NCBI GenBank assembly: GCA_034519605.1
Contig: JAXHOG010000072.1
Location: 81,255-145,254, forward strand
DNA from: Marinagarivorans sp034519605
GTDB lineage: Bacteria > Pseudomonadota > Gammaproteobacteria > Pseudomonadales > Cellvibrionaceae
Length of the DNA: 64,000 nucleotides
Reading direction: 5' to 3'
Part shown: in pieces, positions 1-7,650 of the stretch
Position numbering within the stretch: the stretch's first letter is position 1
Layout of the letters: every line of letters begins with the position of its first letter
Notes under the pieces: model-generated
The model's database searches: none
What the model saw: the letters and a program-made list of their open reading frames with translations, nothing else
Told to the model about the DNA's origin: nothing
Made by a program: the position numbers and the translations under genes

Positions 1-2154
1 GTGCGCGGTAAGCTGGCGCTGCTGACTAGACACTTGCTGCTGCTGTTGATCGATAGCGCTGCGCTTGTGATCGCGTGATTGCTCGCAGTCACGCAATGCT
101 TGCGTTATTTGCTCAAGCAGTAGGCTAAGCTCGGCAATGCGCTCTTCTTGCAGTTGCAGCGTTTGCTGTAAATGTTCGATGTCTTTTTGACGAGCCAAAA
201 CCCCCGCGCCTGCATCGTCCGACTTCACAATGCGCAACCAATGTTTGCCAAACCAAAGACCGTCGGCGGTAATAATTGACTGCCCTTCAGTAAGACCTGA
301 GCGCATCGCCATCGCTTCGACGGCGGTATTGGCAACCAATACCGAGGCCAAAAAATCACTTAGATCAACTGGGCCAACCACCTTGCTCGCCAGCGTGCTT
401 GGCTTGGCTTGCACGCTAGCGCAAGGGTTAAACAATACACATTCACCCGAAGGAAGATCATCAGCGGCATCAGCAAGTCGCGCCATATCATCATCACCAA
501 AACGCGCTTGTAAATTGGCGCCCAAAACGACCTCTACAGCGCGCTCCCATCCGGCACTAACCGTGATGACTTCGGCTAATCGGGGTAAGGTATCTAAGTT
601 TTGCTGTTGCAGCCAAGCCTTAAGCTTGCCGCCACCATTTAAGGCCGATTGCTGTAAAGTCTCGAGCGAGGCAAATCGACCTTTGGCTTTTTGGTTTTCG
701 CCATGCAATTGAGTGAGCTCTTTTTTTGCAGCCGCTTCTTGTTCACGCAGTACATTTAATTGTTCGCCTTCGTTTTCGAGTTGCGAACGCTGCAATCCTA
801 ATTCCTCCTCCGCGATAGCGATGCTTTCACGCAGCTCAACAATTTCATCCTCGGCATCCCCAATAATTAAAGCATTTTGCTCGTCGTTTAGCTTGTCGAT
901 ACGGGTAATTAAGCGCTGCTGTACGGTTTCGAGATGAACAATACGCGACTGCTGCACCTCAGCCTGCTGGCGTGGGCGCTGGGACATCTGATTAAACACA
1001 TCCCATTCTTGCTGCCAGTTTTGCATGGCATCTTCGGCATCTAATAACATCGCTGCCGAAAGTTCAGCCGCTTCATTGAGTAGTTCAATGTCCGGCTCCA
1101 TCACCAATAATTCGGTTTTCCAGCCTTCGGCTTTATCAACGTCTTGCTGATGGTGTGCGCTGGCATCACGGCAATCTTTTTCGGTTTGCGCCAAATCGGT
1201 TTTTAACTGATGCTCGCGCTCTTGAGTGTGGGTGATGGTTTGCTCGACCCGCGCAATATCAGCACCCACCGCATAAAAGCGCTCTTGAATTTTCTGGTAT
1301 TTATCACTGGTATCGATTAATTGCAGGCGCTGTGTTTCCAGACTGGTTTCGATATTGACTTGCTGAGTGACGCCCGCCTCGACACCCAGCTCAAGCTCGG
1401 TAATCGTATGCTGCTTACCTTGGGTTTTATCGCGCAATTTAACAAAACGGCTCGCCTGCAAAAACGCTTTTAAACGGCGCTCTTCTTTTTTGTATTCGGT
1501 GTATTTTTCGGCGGCTTGCGCTTGACGCTCTAAACGCGCGATTTGGCGCTCGAGCTCTTCGCGAATATCGGTTAAACGTTCGAGGTTTTCGTGGGTGCGG
1601 CGCATGCGGCCTTCAGTATCACGGCGACGCTCTTTGTACTTAGAAATGCCGGCGGCTTCTTCGATAAATATACGCAACTCTTCGGGCTTAGCTTCAATCA
1701 GCTTAGAAATCATGCCTTGTTCAATAATGGCGTAACTGCGTGGACCTAAACCTGTCCCTAAAAAGATGTCGGTAATATCGCGGCGGCGGCATTTTGCGCC
1801 ATTGAGGTAATAGATATTTTGAGCATCGCGCGTCACTTTGCGCCGAATAGAAATTTCGCTGTAAGCGGCGTATTCGCCTACGAGCGTTTTGTCGGTATTA
1901 TCGAAAATTAATTCGATCGTGGCTTGTCCAACCGGCTTTCGGGTATTAGATCCGTTAAAAATAACATCAGTCATGGCCTCGCCACGCAGGTTTTTAGCCG
2001 AAGATTCACCCATCACCCAACGCACCGCATCGATGATATTGGATTTTCCACAGCCATTTGGCCCAACAACAGCGCACAGGTTGCTCGGGAAATTAACCGT
2101 CGTAGGATCGACAAAAGATTTAAAACCGGCCAACTTGATGCTTTTTAACCGCAT
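1..2154 (-). CDS. smc: SMC chromosome partition ATPase, N-terminal part (cut by window edge)
   Basis: Structural maintenance of chromosomes protein, the ATPase of bacterial condensin (with ScpA/ScpB), which organises and segregates the nucleoid. Translating the minus strand from the ATG at 2154 gives an N-terminus MRLKSIKLAGFKSF followed by the Walker A motif GPNGCGKS near residue 35. Next come the ABC head sequences (RRRDITDIFLGTG, FIEEAAGISKYK), a long Glu/Arg/Gln-rich coiled coil, and a hinge segment (GLWFGKHWLRIV) near the left edge. About 718 of roughly 1,150-1,170 codons are present; the second coiled coil and the C-terminal Walker B/signature lie outside the window. No frame break was seen. 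The gene reads away from the ccm cluster; 2155-2416 upstream is non-coding. Confidence 0.95.
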   Translation of the reverse strand, partial: MRLKSIKLAGFKSFVDPTTVNFPSNLCAVVGPNGCGKSNIIDAVRWVMGESSAKNLRGEAMTDVIFNGSNTRKPVGQATIELIFDNTDKTLVGEYAAYSEISIRRKVTRDAQNIYYLNGAKCRRRDITDIFLGTGLGPRSYAIIEQGMISKLIEAKPEELRIFIEEAAGISKYKERRRDTEGRMRRTHENLERLTDIREELERQIARLERQAQAAEKYTEYKKEERRLKAFLQASRFVKLRDKTQGKQHTITELELGVEAGVTQQVNIETSLETQRLQLIDTSDKYQKIQERFYAVGADIARVEQTITHTQEREHQLKTDLAQTEKDCRDASAHHQQDVDKAEGWKTELLVMEPDIELLNEAAELSAAMLLDAEDAMQNWQQEWDVFNQMSQRPRQQAEVQQSRIVHLETVQQRLITRIDKLNDEQNALIIGDAEDEIVELRESIAIAEEELGLQRSQLENEGEQLNVLREQEAAAKKELTQLHGENQKAKGRFASLETLQQSALNGGGKLKAWLQQQNLDTLPRLAEVITVSAGWERAVEVVLGANLQARFGDDDMARLADAADDLPSGECVLFNPCASVQAKPSTLASKVVGPVDLSDFLASVLVANTAVEAMAMRSGLTEGQSIITADGLWFGKHWLRIVKSDDAGAGVLARQKDIEHLQQTLQLQEERIAELSLLLEQITQALRDCEQSRDHKRSAIDQQQQQVSSQQRQLTAH

Positions 2155-2323
2155 AAAAACTGCTTAACTCTAAAAACTTTGTGACTCTAAATAAGTACTT
2201 TGAAAACCAGTACCGCGCGCGGATTATGCCTTGAAGCAGCCAAACGCCGAATTCTACACGGTTAAATTCAAGAAAGCCGCAGACGGGCAGATTATTTGAC
2301 AAGGAAATAGCGTGTTTTTAGAA

Positions 2324-2364
2324 CTTTATGATAGGTATTTAAAAAAACAAAACCCATCATAAAG
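2324..2364. repeat. Inverted repeat downstream of ccmI (possible terminator)
   Basis: Two 13-base arms (2324-2336 and 2352-2364, CTTTATGATAGGT against ACCCATCATAAAG) pair with one mismatch, which becomes a G-U wobble in minus-strand RNA. The loop is A/T-rich. It lies 53 bp past the ccmI stop, where a terminator would be expected, but there is no clean U-tract after the stem. The rest of 2155-2416 shows nothing recognisable. Confidence 0.4.
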
Positions 2365-2416
2365 CGTGACATGCGACCACCCGCTCATTCAATCACCGAA
2401 GTAACAACCGAAGCTA

Positions 2417-3697
2417 TTAAGGCAGCTGAGTGGCGATTATCAAGGTTTTTGCGGTAATGCCAGACTCGCTCAATGTCACAGCCTCGGACAACGCCTGCCA
2501 ATCACCGGATTGCGGTACTGGACTACCGGCTTTTGAAATACGCGCCACCAATTCTAACTGTTTAACCGATGCCATATTCATGCCCGGCGCCATTGCCATG
2601 GAATTATTCAGCCGAATAACCTTGGGTAAATCGGCTACTGTAAAACGCGCAATGGCCAGCGGCATTTTGCCACCAACCTCGCGAGCGTAAACAAAAACGG
2701 TGTCGCTTGCGGCCGCAGATACGCCCTCGGCCAAGCTCACATCAACATCAAAACCCTGATCTGACTCAGCGCTATCCGGTTGCGCAGGCTTAGCTTCAGC
2801 TGTAACGGTCACATCAACCCCAGCCTTCACGGCGGCGGCGGCCGCTTTATTAATCGCACCATCAAGCGCTTGCGCCGAACGGCTATTGGCATCTAATTGC
2901 TGCTTAGCACGCTGCCAAAACAAAATAGCATTGCGATAATCATTATTACTGAATGCCACCAAACCGCTCATTTCCAGTGCCGGATACATAAACGGAGCAC
3001 CTTTAACGGCGATATCAGCATAGTGTGCGACTTCAGGTACAACTTTATTGCCGGCGCGCACAAAAAAAGTTTGCGCCAAGCGAATAGCAATCATGGGGGA
3101 ATTAGGCTGTGCGTCCAATAGGGTTTTATAGGCGGCGATCGCCTCATCGTAATTTTTTATATCAAAAGAGCGCTCTGCGAAAAGGTAGCGCAACTCATGA
3201 TTTTTAGGCTTTTGCTTAAGACGTGCCTGCACATCTAGCAACAATTGGCGGCTGGACTGCTCAAGCTCAGCCTGATTGGCCGGTGGATTGGCGCGTTCAG
3301 CCTGTAAATAGTTATAAATATCCCAATCTTGTTTTGCACCCCAGTGACTATAAAGAAGCACGGCAATCACTGGAGCTAACAACGCCACACCTAGGATTAA
3401 AAGCTTGCCACCGTGGCGCGTTTTCACTTCGCCTAAACCATCACTTTCTAACACCAAGGTTCTTTGTAGTTCGATTTTTAACGCTTGATATTGCTCGCCA
3501 TCAATTTCTTTGCGCGCTAATGCGCGATCCATGTCTGCCAAATGCTCTTCGTACAACTCAACCTGAGTAACGTCGCGGCGAGTAAGATGTGTTTTAGCGA
3601 TATGCTTAAACGGTAATTTAAAAACCGGCCACACAATAAATACAGTCGCTAATAACGCTAATACCAAAATACCTTGCCAAAAAACCATAGGAATCAC
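2417..3697 (-). CDS. ccmI: Cytochrome c maturation protein CcmI (CycH-like)
   Basis: Inner-membrane component of the apocytochrome c ligation machinery. The periplasmic TPR domain holds apocytochrome for CcmF/CcmH. The protein has two membrane segments (residues about 5-24 and 95-115) enclosing a cytoplasmic loop with the family pattern YEEHLADMDRALARKEI. A TPR-bearing periplasmic region (about 150-290) and a C-terminal beta-rich CcmI domain follow. It is the last gene of the split ccm cluster. The first possible start is a GTG overlapping the ccmH stop (GTGA), giving 426 residues. An ATG at 3688 has a better-spaced AAGAAG and may be the true start. Length is normal for the long, bipartite CcmI form. 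Confidence 0.9.
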   Translation of the reverse strand: MIPMVFWQGILVLALLATVFIVWPVFKLPFKHIAKTHLTRRDVTQVELYEEHLADMDRALARKEIDGEQYQALKIELQRTLVLESDGLGEVKTRHGGKLLILGVALLAPVIAVLLYSHWGAKQDWDIYNYLQAERANPPANQAELEQSSRQLLLDVQARLKQKPKNHELRYLFAERSFDIKNYDEAIAAYKTLLDAQPNSPMIAIRLAQTFFVRAGNKVVPEVAHYADIAVKGAPFMYPALEMSGLVAFSNNDYRNAILFWQRAKQQLDANSRSAQALDGAINKAAAAAVKAGVDVTVTAEAKPAQPDSAESDQGFDVDVSLAEGVSAAASDTVFVYAREVGGKMPLAIARFTVADLPKVIRLNNSMAMAPGMNMASVKQLELVARISKAGSPVPQSGDWQALSEAVTLSESGITAKTLIIATQLP

Positions 3698-4179
3698 TTC
3701 TTATTAAATTGATTAAGGTCGGCTTGCTTTATAAAAGTCTCAAAACGTTCCTGCTCGCCATCGGTCAAGCCACCGCTTACATTGGTATTTTTGCTTCGAC
3801 GCCAGACAATTAAAAACAAAATAAATAGCCCAAATATAATCATAGCGACGGGGCCATACCAAAGCACATAGGTATTTTTTTGTACCGGAGGGTCATATAA
3901 AACAAAATCGCCGTAACGATCCACCATGAATTTTTCAATGTCGTGGTCACTTTGCTGCTCTTGGATCAAGCGGTAAAGTTCGCGCTTAAGGTCTACTGCA
4001 ATCGGCGCACCGGAACCCGCCAAGTTTTGATTTTTACATTTAGGGCAGCGCAGCACCTCAACAAAATGATTGTAGCGGTCATGCTCTTGGGGGGTTTTAA
4101 ACTCATAAGTATCAATGCCTGCATGCGCATAATTAATGCACCCTGCTAGGGCAAACAATGCTAAAAACTGCTTAATCAC
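3694..4179 (-). CDS. ccmH: Cytochrome c maturation thiol oxidoreductase CcmH
   Basis: Periplasmic, membrane-anchored thioredoxin-like protein that keeps the apocytochrome CXXCH thiols reduced for heme attachment. The redox motif LRCPKCKNQN (Cys45, Cys48 of the 161-residue form) and a C-terminal membrane helix (VLWYGPVAMIIFGLFILFLIV) are visible, with a signal peptide at the N-terminus. I chose the GTG at 4179 because GAGGA lies 7 bases upstream and the signal peptide then starts correctly (VIKQFLALFALAG). The open frame extends further upstream without such support. The stop overlaps the ccmI start, implying translational coupling. Unusually, ccmG lies 2.9 kb upstream rather than next to it. 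Confidence 0.92.
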   Translation of the reverse strand: MIKQFLALFALAGCINYAHAGIDTYEFKTPQEHDRYNHFVEVLRCPKCKNQNLAGSGAPIAVDLKRELYRLIQEQQSDHDIEKFMVDRYGDFVLYDPPVQKNTYVLWYGPVAMIIFGLFILFLIVWRRSKNTNVSGGLTDGEQERFETFIKQADLNQFNKK

Positions 4180-4332
4180 TGTGCATTCCTCATTATTATT
4201 ATGGCGGCGAAGTATACATTGTGACCCGAGCTGAAGCCACATAGTCGCTATTTGGATTAATGCTCCATGACCCAGCCGGAACATTGAAAGACAGCAACCA
4301 AGGCAAAAGATTACAGTCACTCCACAAAATTA

Positions 4333-4367
4333 TTGACACCATTTCAAATATCCTTAGAATGCGCGGC
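4333..4367 (+). promoter_or_regulatory. Promoter of the tRNA-Val/tRNA-Asp unit
   Basis: A perfect -35 TTGACA (4333-4338) is separated by 16 bp from -10 TAGAAT (4355-4360; 5 of 6 to consensus). A GC-rich discriminator (GCGCGGC) follows, a feature typical of stringently controlled stable-RNA promoters. The tRNA-Val gene begins about 8 bases after the expected start. Confidence 0.85.
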
Positions 4368-4374
4368 TCTCAAC

Positions 4375-4450
4375 GGGTGGTTAGCTCAGTTGGTAGAGCA
4401 ACGCCCTTACAAGGCGTGGGTCACAGGTTCGACTCCTGTACCACCCACCA
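4375..4450 (+). tRNA. tRNA-Val (anticodon TAC)
   Basis: The cloverleaf folds by eye. A 7-bp acceptor stem (GGGTGGT with ACCACCC) is followed by a D-arm containing GCTCAGTTGGTAGAGC. The anticodon stem ACGCC/GGCGT carries loop CTTACAA (anticodon TAC). The T-arm is ACAGG-TTCGACT-CCTGT, and CCA is encoded at 4448-4450. It is on the opposite strand to the flanking aguB and ccmH genes. Confidence 0.97.
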
Positions 4451-4466
4451 AGATTTTAAGTTCTGC

Positions 4467-4543
4467 GGACTGGTAGTTCAGTTGGTTAGAATACCGGCCT
4501 GTCACGCCGGGGGTCGCGGGTTCGAGCCCCGTCCAGTCCGCCA
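4467..4543 (+). tRNA. tRNA-Asp (anticodon GTC)
   Basis: Perfect 7-bp acceptor stem (GGACTGG with CCAGTCC), discriminator G and encoded CCA. The D-arm contains GTTCAGTTGGTTAGAAT. The anticodon loop CTGTCAC (GTC) sits in a CCGGC/GCCGG stem, and the T-arm is GCGGG-TTCGAGC-CCCGT. It starts 16 bases after tRNA-Val, so the two are very probably one transcript. Confidence 0.97.
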
Positions 4544-4653
4544 CTTAAGCTTGTAGAGACTCTCCATTTAAGAGCGTTAATTCTAGAATGCCAAGCTAAT
4601 AGCTTCTGGTATTTTTTTAGTTCCGATTGCCCACCCTTCAGCTAGAACCTCAT

Positions 4654-5574
4654 CTACGTAAATTTTTTGTCCGCCAACCAGCGAGACGTCAACCCTTGGT
4701 AAGCATCAATGCGGCGATCACGCAAATAGGGCCACATACGGCGCACAGCTTCGGTTCTGGCGGGAATAATGGATGCTGTAAAAACACCCTCAGCGTCCGC
4801 GTTTGCATGCACCAAAAACTCACCCTGCGGCCCCACAATAAAACTATTACCCCAAAACTGAATGCCATCAGCACCCACAGGATCAGCTTCAAATCCAGTG
4901 CGGTTGGCTACCAAGGTGGGAATGCCATTAGCAATCGCATGCGCACGCTGCACTGTAATCCACGCCTCCAGTTGTCGGGTGTTTTCGTCCACTTCTTCAG
5001 CGGGATGCCAGCCGATGGCCGTGGGGTAAACAAGAAAATCCGCACCCGCCAGCGCCATCAAACGCGCCGCTTCTGGATACCACTGATCCCAGCAAATTAA
5101 AACGCCCAGCCTCCCAAGGCGGGTCTCTATGGGAGCAAACCCATTAAAGTCGGTGTTGTTTTCACCTGGGGTGAAATAAAATTTCTCGTAAAAGCCTGGA
5201 TCATCAGGAATGTGCATTTTTCGAAAAATACCAGCACGCCCTTTAACGCCATCAATTACCTGTGCGGTATTGTGGTAAAGCCCTGCTGCCCTGCGCTCAA
5301 ATTGAGAGATAACCAACACCACATCCAACTCGGCTGCCAATGCTGCATAAGCCTGAAACGAAGGGCCATCTAAAGGCTCGGCCAAATCAAAAACATCAGG
5401 GTTTTCCTGCTGGCAAAAATACTGTGTGGCGTGCAACTCCTGCATCACAATCAGCTCAACACCTTGCGCCGCAGCTTGACGAATAAAATCGGCTGCCTTT
5501 TCAAAATTAGCCAACTTATCGTTCGACTCAATGGCCTGCTGAATAACAGCAGCTTTAAAGGGCTTTGACGTCAT
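4654..5574 (-). CDS. aguB: N-carbamoylputrescine amidase
   Basis: Nitrilase-superfamily enzyme that hydrolyses N-carbamoylputrescine to putrescine, CO2 and ammonia, the last step of agmatine-to-putrescine conversion. The catalytic triad is visible as Glu46 (VMQELHATQYF), Lys119 (FRKMHIPDDPGFYEK) and Cys161 (LICWDQWYPEAARL). The 306-residue length fits the plant/bacterial AguB group. I chose ATG 5574, with AGGTG 8 bases upstream, over a TTG two codons earlier that has no room for a ribosome site. It follows aguA by 15 bp and is co-transcribed with it. Its 3' end faces the tRNA pair. Confidence 0.95.
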   Translation of the reverse strand: MTSKPFKAAVIQQAIESNDKLANFEKAADFIRQAAAQGVELIVMQELHATQYFCQQENPDVFDLAEPLDGPSFQAYAALAAELDVVLVISQFERRAAGLYHNTAQVIDGVKGRAGIFRKMHIPDDPGFYEKFYFTPGENNTDFNGFAPIETRLGRLGVLICWDQWYPEAARLMALAGADFLVYPTAIGWHPAEEVDENTRQLEAWITVQRAHAIANGIPTLVANRTGFEADPVGADGIQFWGNSFIVGPQGEFLVHANADAEGVFTASIIPARTEAVRRMWPYLRDRRIDAYQGLTSRWLADKKFT

Positions 5575-5589
5575 TATCAATACACCTAT

Positions 5590-6585
5590 TTAAAAGGGGA
5601 TCTGCATAGTTGAGCAATGCAAACTACCGTACTGCTCAACTAAAGCGCTGCAATTGATAGCGATAACCTTGCGCCCAGCAAAGGCTTTCTCGATTATGGC
5701 TATAGCCGCAGCATCCTCAGGGCAACCGTATATCGGCAACAAAACGGCATTATTGCAAATTAAAAAATTAGCGTAGGTTGCTGGCAATGCATGGCCATCA
5801 ATGTTGCTGTGGACTATTGGCGTGGGCAGTTCGTGACTTGCCCAACCCCAACGCAGGCATAGCGCCTGTATTTGACTATGCAGTAAATCTAACACAGCCG
5901 CGTTGTGATGCGAGGCATTACGTCCAGTGTAAATAAGAGCGCTATCAGGTGAAAATCTCGCCATAGTATCAATGTGGCCATCGGTATCATCACCACTCAA
6001 ACAAACACCACTCAGCCACGCAAACTCTTTTACACCAAGGTGTTCGCGTAGTTTGTCTTGTATCGCTGCCTTATCTTTGCCTAAATTGCGATTGTCGTCG
6101 ATCAAGCATTCTTCGTTGGCCAATAACACCTGATCATCATTAATTTCCAAGCCTCCACCTTCGGCAATCATGGCGATGGATTTAGGTTTTTGTCCGAGCC
6201 AATCGGTCAGCGCTAGCGCGACAGCATCATCATTATCAAAGTCATATTTAGCGCCCCAGCCATTAAAGTTAAACGCAATGGGGCCATCGTTACGCATTAA
6301 AGGGCCGTAATCTCGAATCCACGTACTATCAAAAATAATGTCACTACGCGAAATAACTGGAAACGCAAAATCCAACTGATCAACACGAGACTTAAAATGG
6401 GAAGAGTCCATAGATGGGTGCAATAGAACCCATGCTTGAGCATGGGCAGCAATCGCGGTTAGCATTTGCCAATAAGAGGCCTCAACATCCTCAAAATTAT
6501 CATCCCAATCACCCCCTCGATAGGGCCATGCCAGTAATACCGCGCGACAAGGTGTCCATTCAGATAATAAAAAGTGTGCCGCCAT
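5590..6585 (-). CDS. aguA: Agmatine deiminase
   Basis: Guanidine-group-modifying enzyme converting agmatine to N-carbamoylputrescine plus ammonia. Family marks are STWIRDYGPLMR, EGGGLEIND, DDTDGHIDTMARF and a C-terminal nucleophilic Cys324 in GSLHCSTMQ. At 331 residues it is slightly shorter than the roughly 365-residue Pseudomonas type. The C-terminus ends just after the Cys motif but keeps every catalytic segment. TAAGG lies 9 bases before the ATG. It stands between a small secreted protein gene that is translationally linked to ccmG and aguB, so it may ride on ccm operon transcription. Confidence 0.94.
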   Translation of the reverse strand: MAAHFLLSEWTPCRAVLLAWPYRGGDWDDNFEDVEASYWQMLTAIAAHAQAWVLLHPSMDSSHFKSRVDQLDFAFPVISRSDIIFDSTWIRDYGPLMRNDGPIAFNFNGWGAKYDFDNDDAVALALTDWLGQKPKSIAMIAEGGGLEINDDQVLLANEECLIDDNRNLGKDKAAIQDKLREHLGVKEFAWLSGVCLSGDDTDGHIDTMARFSPDSALIYTGRNASHHNAAVLDLLHSQIQALCLRWGWASHELPTPIVHSNIDGHALPATYANFLICNNAVLLPIYGCPEDAAAIAIIEKAFAGRKVIAINCSALVEQYGSLHCSTMQIPF

Positions 6586-6600
6586 AACAATCAGCCTTAC

Positions 6601-7116
6601 TTAGTGCCTAACATATGGGGATGGAATGTCGAGCTTTGTGAGACGATCACTCGGTGATGACTCACCACCGTCATCTCGACCTAAAAACAATTCCAAGCCA
6701 CCCTGCGCGATAATATTGCGAGAGGGAATCTGCAAGATTACTGGCAACGCATCGTCAGGAGAAAAATTAAGCGCGTATGCGCGCCTAGGTAAAGCAGCTG
6801 CCCCACCCGAAAGATCCTGCAGATAAGGCATGTAACCACCCTCAAGTGCATAACGAATCTTACCGCTATATGACGTGCGCTCTGCACTGCAGGTATCATC
6901 AAGATAAATACGGCTTGCAAACTGAAAGTGCGTATAACTAATAACCAAATCATCTTCGCGGTATACGCGTGTATTACCATCAACACTAGGGTAACAATGA
7001 CGCTGCCAGCCACCTTGTATCTGCTGTAAAAACTGGAGGTCATCTCGTGGATCCGCACTTAGCGGCATCATTGCCACTAACATAAGCCAAATAAACATCA
7101 AGGCTGACGGCACCAC
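6601..7116 (-). CDS. Small secreted protein of unknown function
   Basis: Not recognised. The 171 residues begin with a hydrophobic signal peptide (MFIWLMLVAMMPLSA) and probably mature at about residue 21. The body is beta-rich with two cysteines (WQRHCYPSVDG and DDTCSAERT) that could form one disulfide. The pattern GGWQRHCY...YTHFQFASRIYLDDTCS resembles small lipocalin-like periplasmic proteins, but this is only an impression. The GTG start at 7116 overlaps the ccmG TAG stop by one base (TAGTG), so it is translated with the ccm operon and may serve it. Confidence 0.75.
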   Translation of the reverse strand: MVPSALMFIWLMLVAMMPLSADPRDDLQFLQQIQGGWQRHCYPSVDGNTRVYREDDLVISYTHFQFASRIYLDDTCSAERTSYSGKIRYALEGGYMPYLQDLSGGAAALPRRAYALNFSPDDALPVILQIPSRNIIAQGGLELFLGRDDGGESSPSDRLTKLDIPSPYVRH

Positions 7117-7643
7117 TACTCACCAAACATCAGAGGGGCAATATCCTTAGCCCAAATAGCCGGCGTAATTACACCAACGATCTTAAAGCGAATAATCCCT
7201 TTTGCATCAACAACAAAGGTTTCTGGCGCACCATAAACGCCAAGATCCAAACCCAAGCGTCCTTCTTTATCAACAATATTGTCGATATAAGGATTACCCA
7301 TAGCGAGCAACAGTTTTTTGGCCTCATCTTGTTCATCTTTATAATTCAAGCCGACAATGGGAATACCCATTTTAGACAGCTCGATCAAATAAGGGTGCTC
7401 ATCTTTACAGCTGGGGCACCAAGTTGCCCAAACATTTAATAAATAGGGTCTCCCTAAATAGGTTGTTTCGGTGATTAATAGGCTTTCGTCATTTAAAGAT
7501 GGCAGCGCAAACGCTGGCACGCTTTTATCAATCAATGCAGAAGGAAGCTCGTCTGCATTTTTTTTAAGACCAACGTACAACAACGCCGACAAAGCTATAA
7601 ACAACATCAATGGAATAAACAGTTTTAAGCGAGCCATCACCAT
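7116..7643 (-). CDS. ccmG: Thiol:disulfide interchange protein CcmG/DsbE
   Basis: Membrane-anchored periplasmic thioredoxin-fold protein that passes reducing equivalents to CcmH and apocytochrome c. An N-terminal anchor (about residues 7-25) precedes a thioredoxin domain with the active site WATWCPSC (Cys76, Cys79), the GLNYKDE segment and the cis-proline loop GVYGAPETFVVD. The 175-residue length is standard. It starts 7 bp after the ccmF stop, with GAGGG just upstream. It is the last contiguous gene of the ccmA-G block; ccmH and ccmI are displaced downstream. Confidence 0.95.
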   Translation of the reverse strand: MVMARLKLFIPLMLFIALSALLYVGLKKNADELPSALIDKSVPAFALPSLNDESLLITETTYLGRPYLLNVWATWCPSCKDEHPYLIELSKMGIPIVGLNYKDEQDEAKKLLLAMGNPYIDNIVDKEGRLGLDLGVYGAPETFVVDAKGIIRFKIVGVITPAIWAKDIAPLMFGE

Positions 7644-7650
7644 ATATCCC

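Noticed and set aside
230..937. Two open frames on the plus strand opposite smc
   Set aside because: They lie fully antisense to the SMC coiled coil and hinge and give low-complexity Ser-rich products with no family resemblance.
2120..2302. 60-codon minus-strand frame overlapping the smc start
   Set aside because: No ribosome site and no recognisable composition; it overlaps the smc start in another frame.
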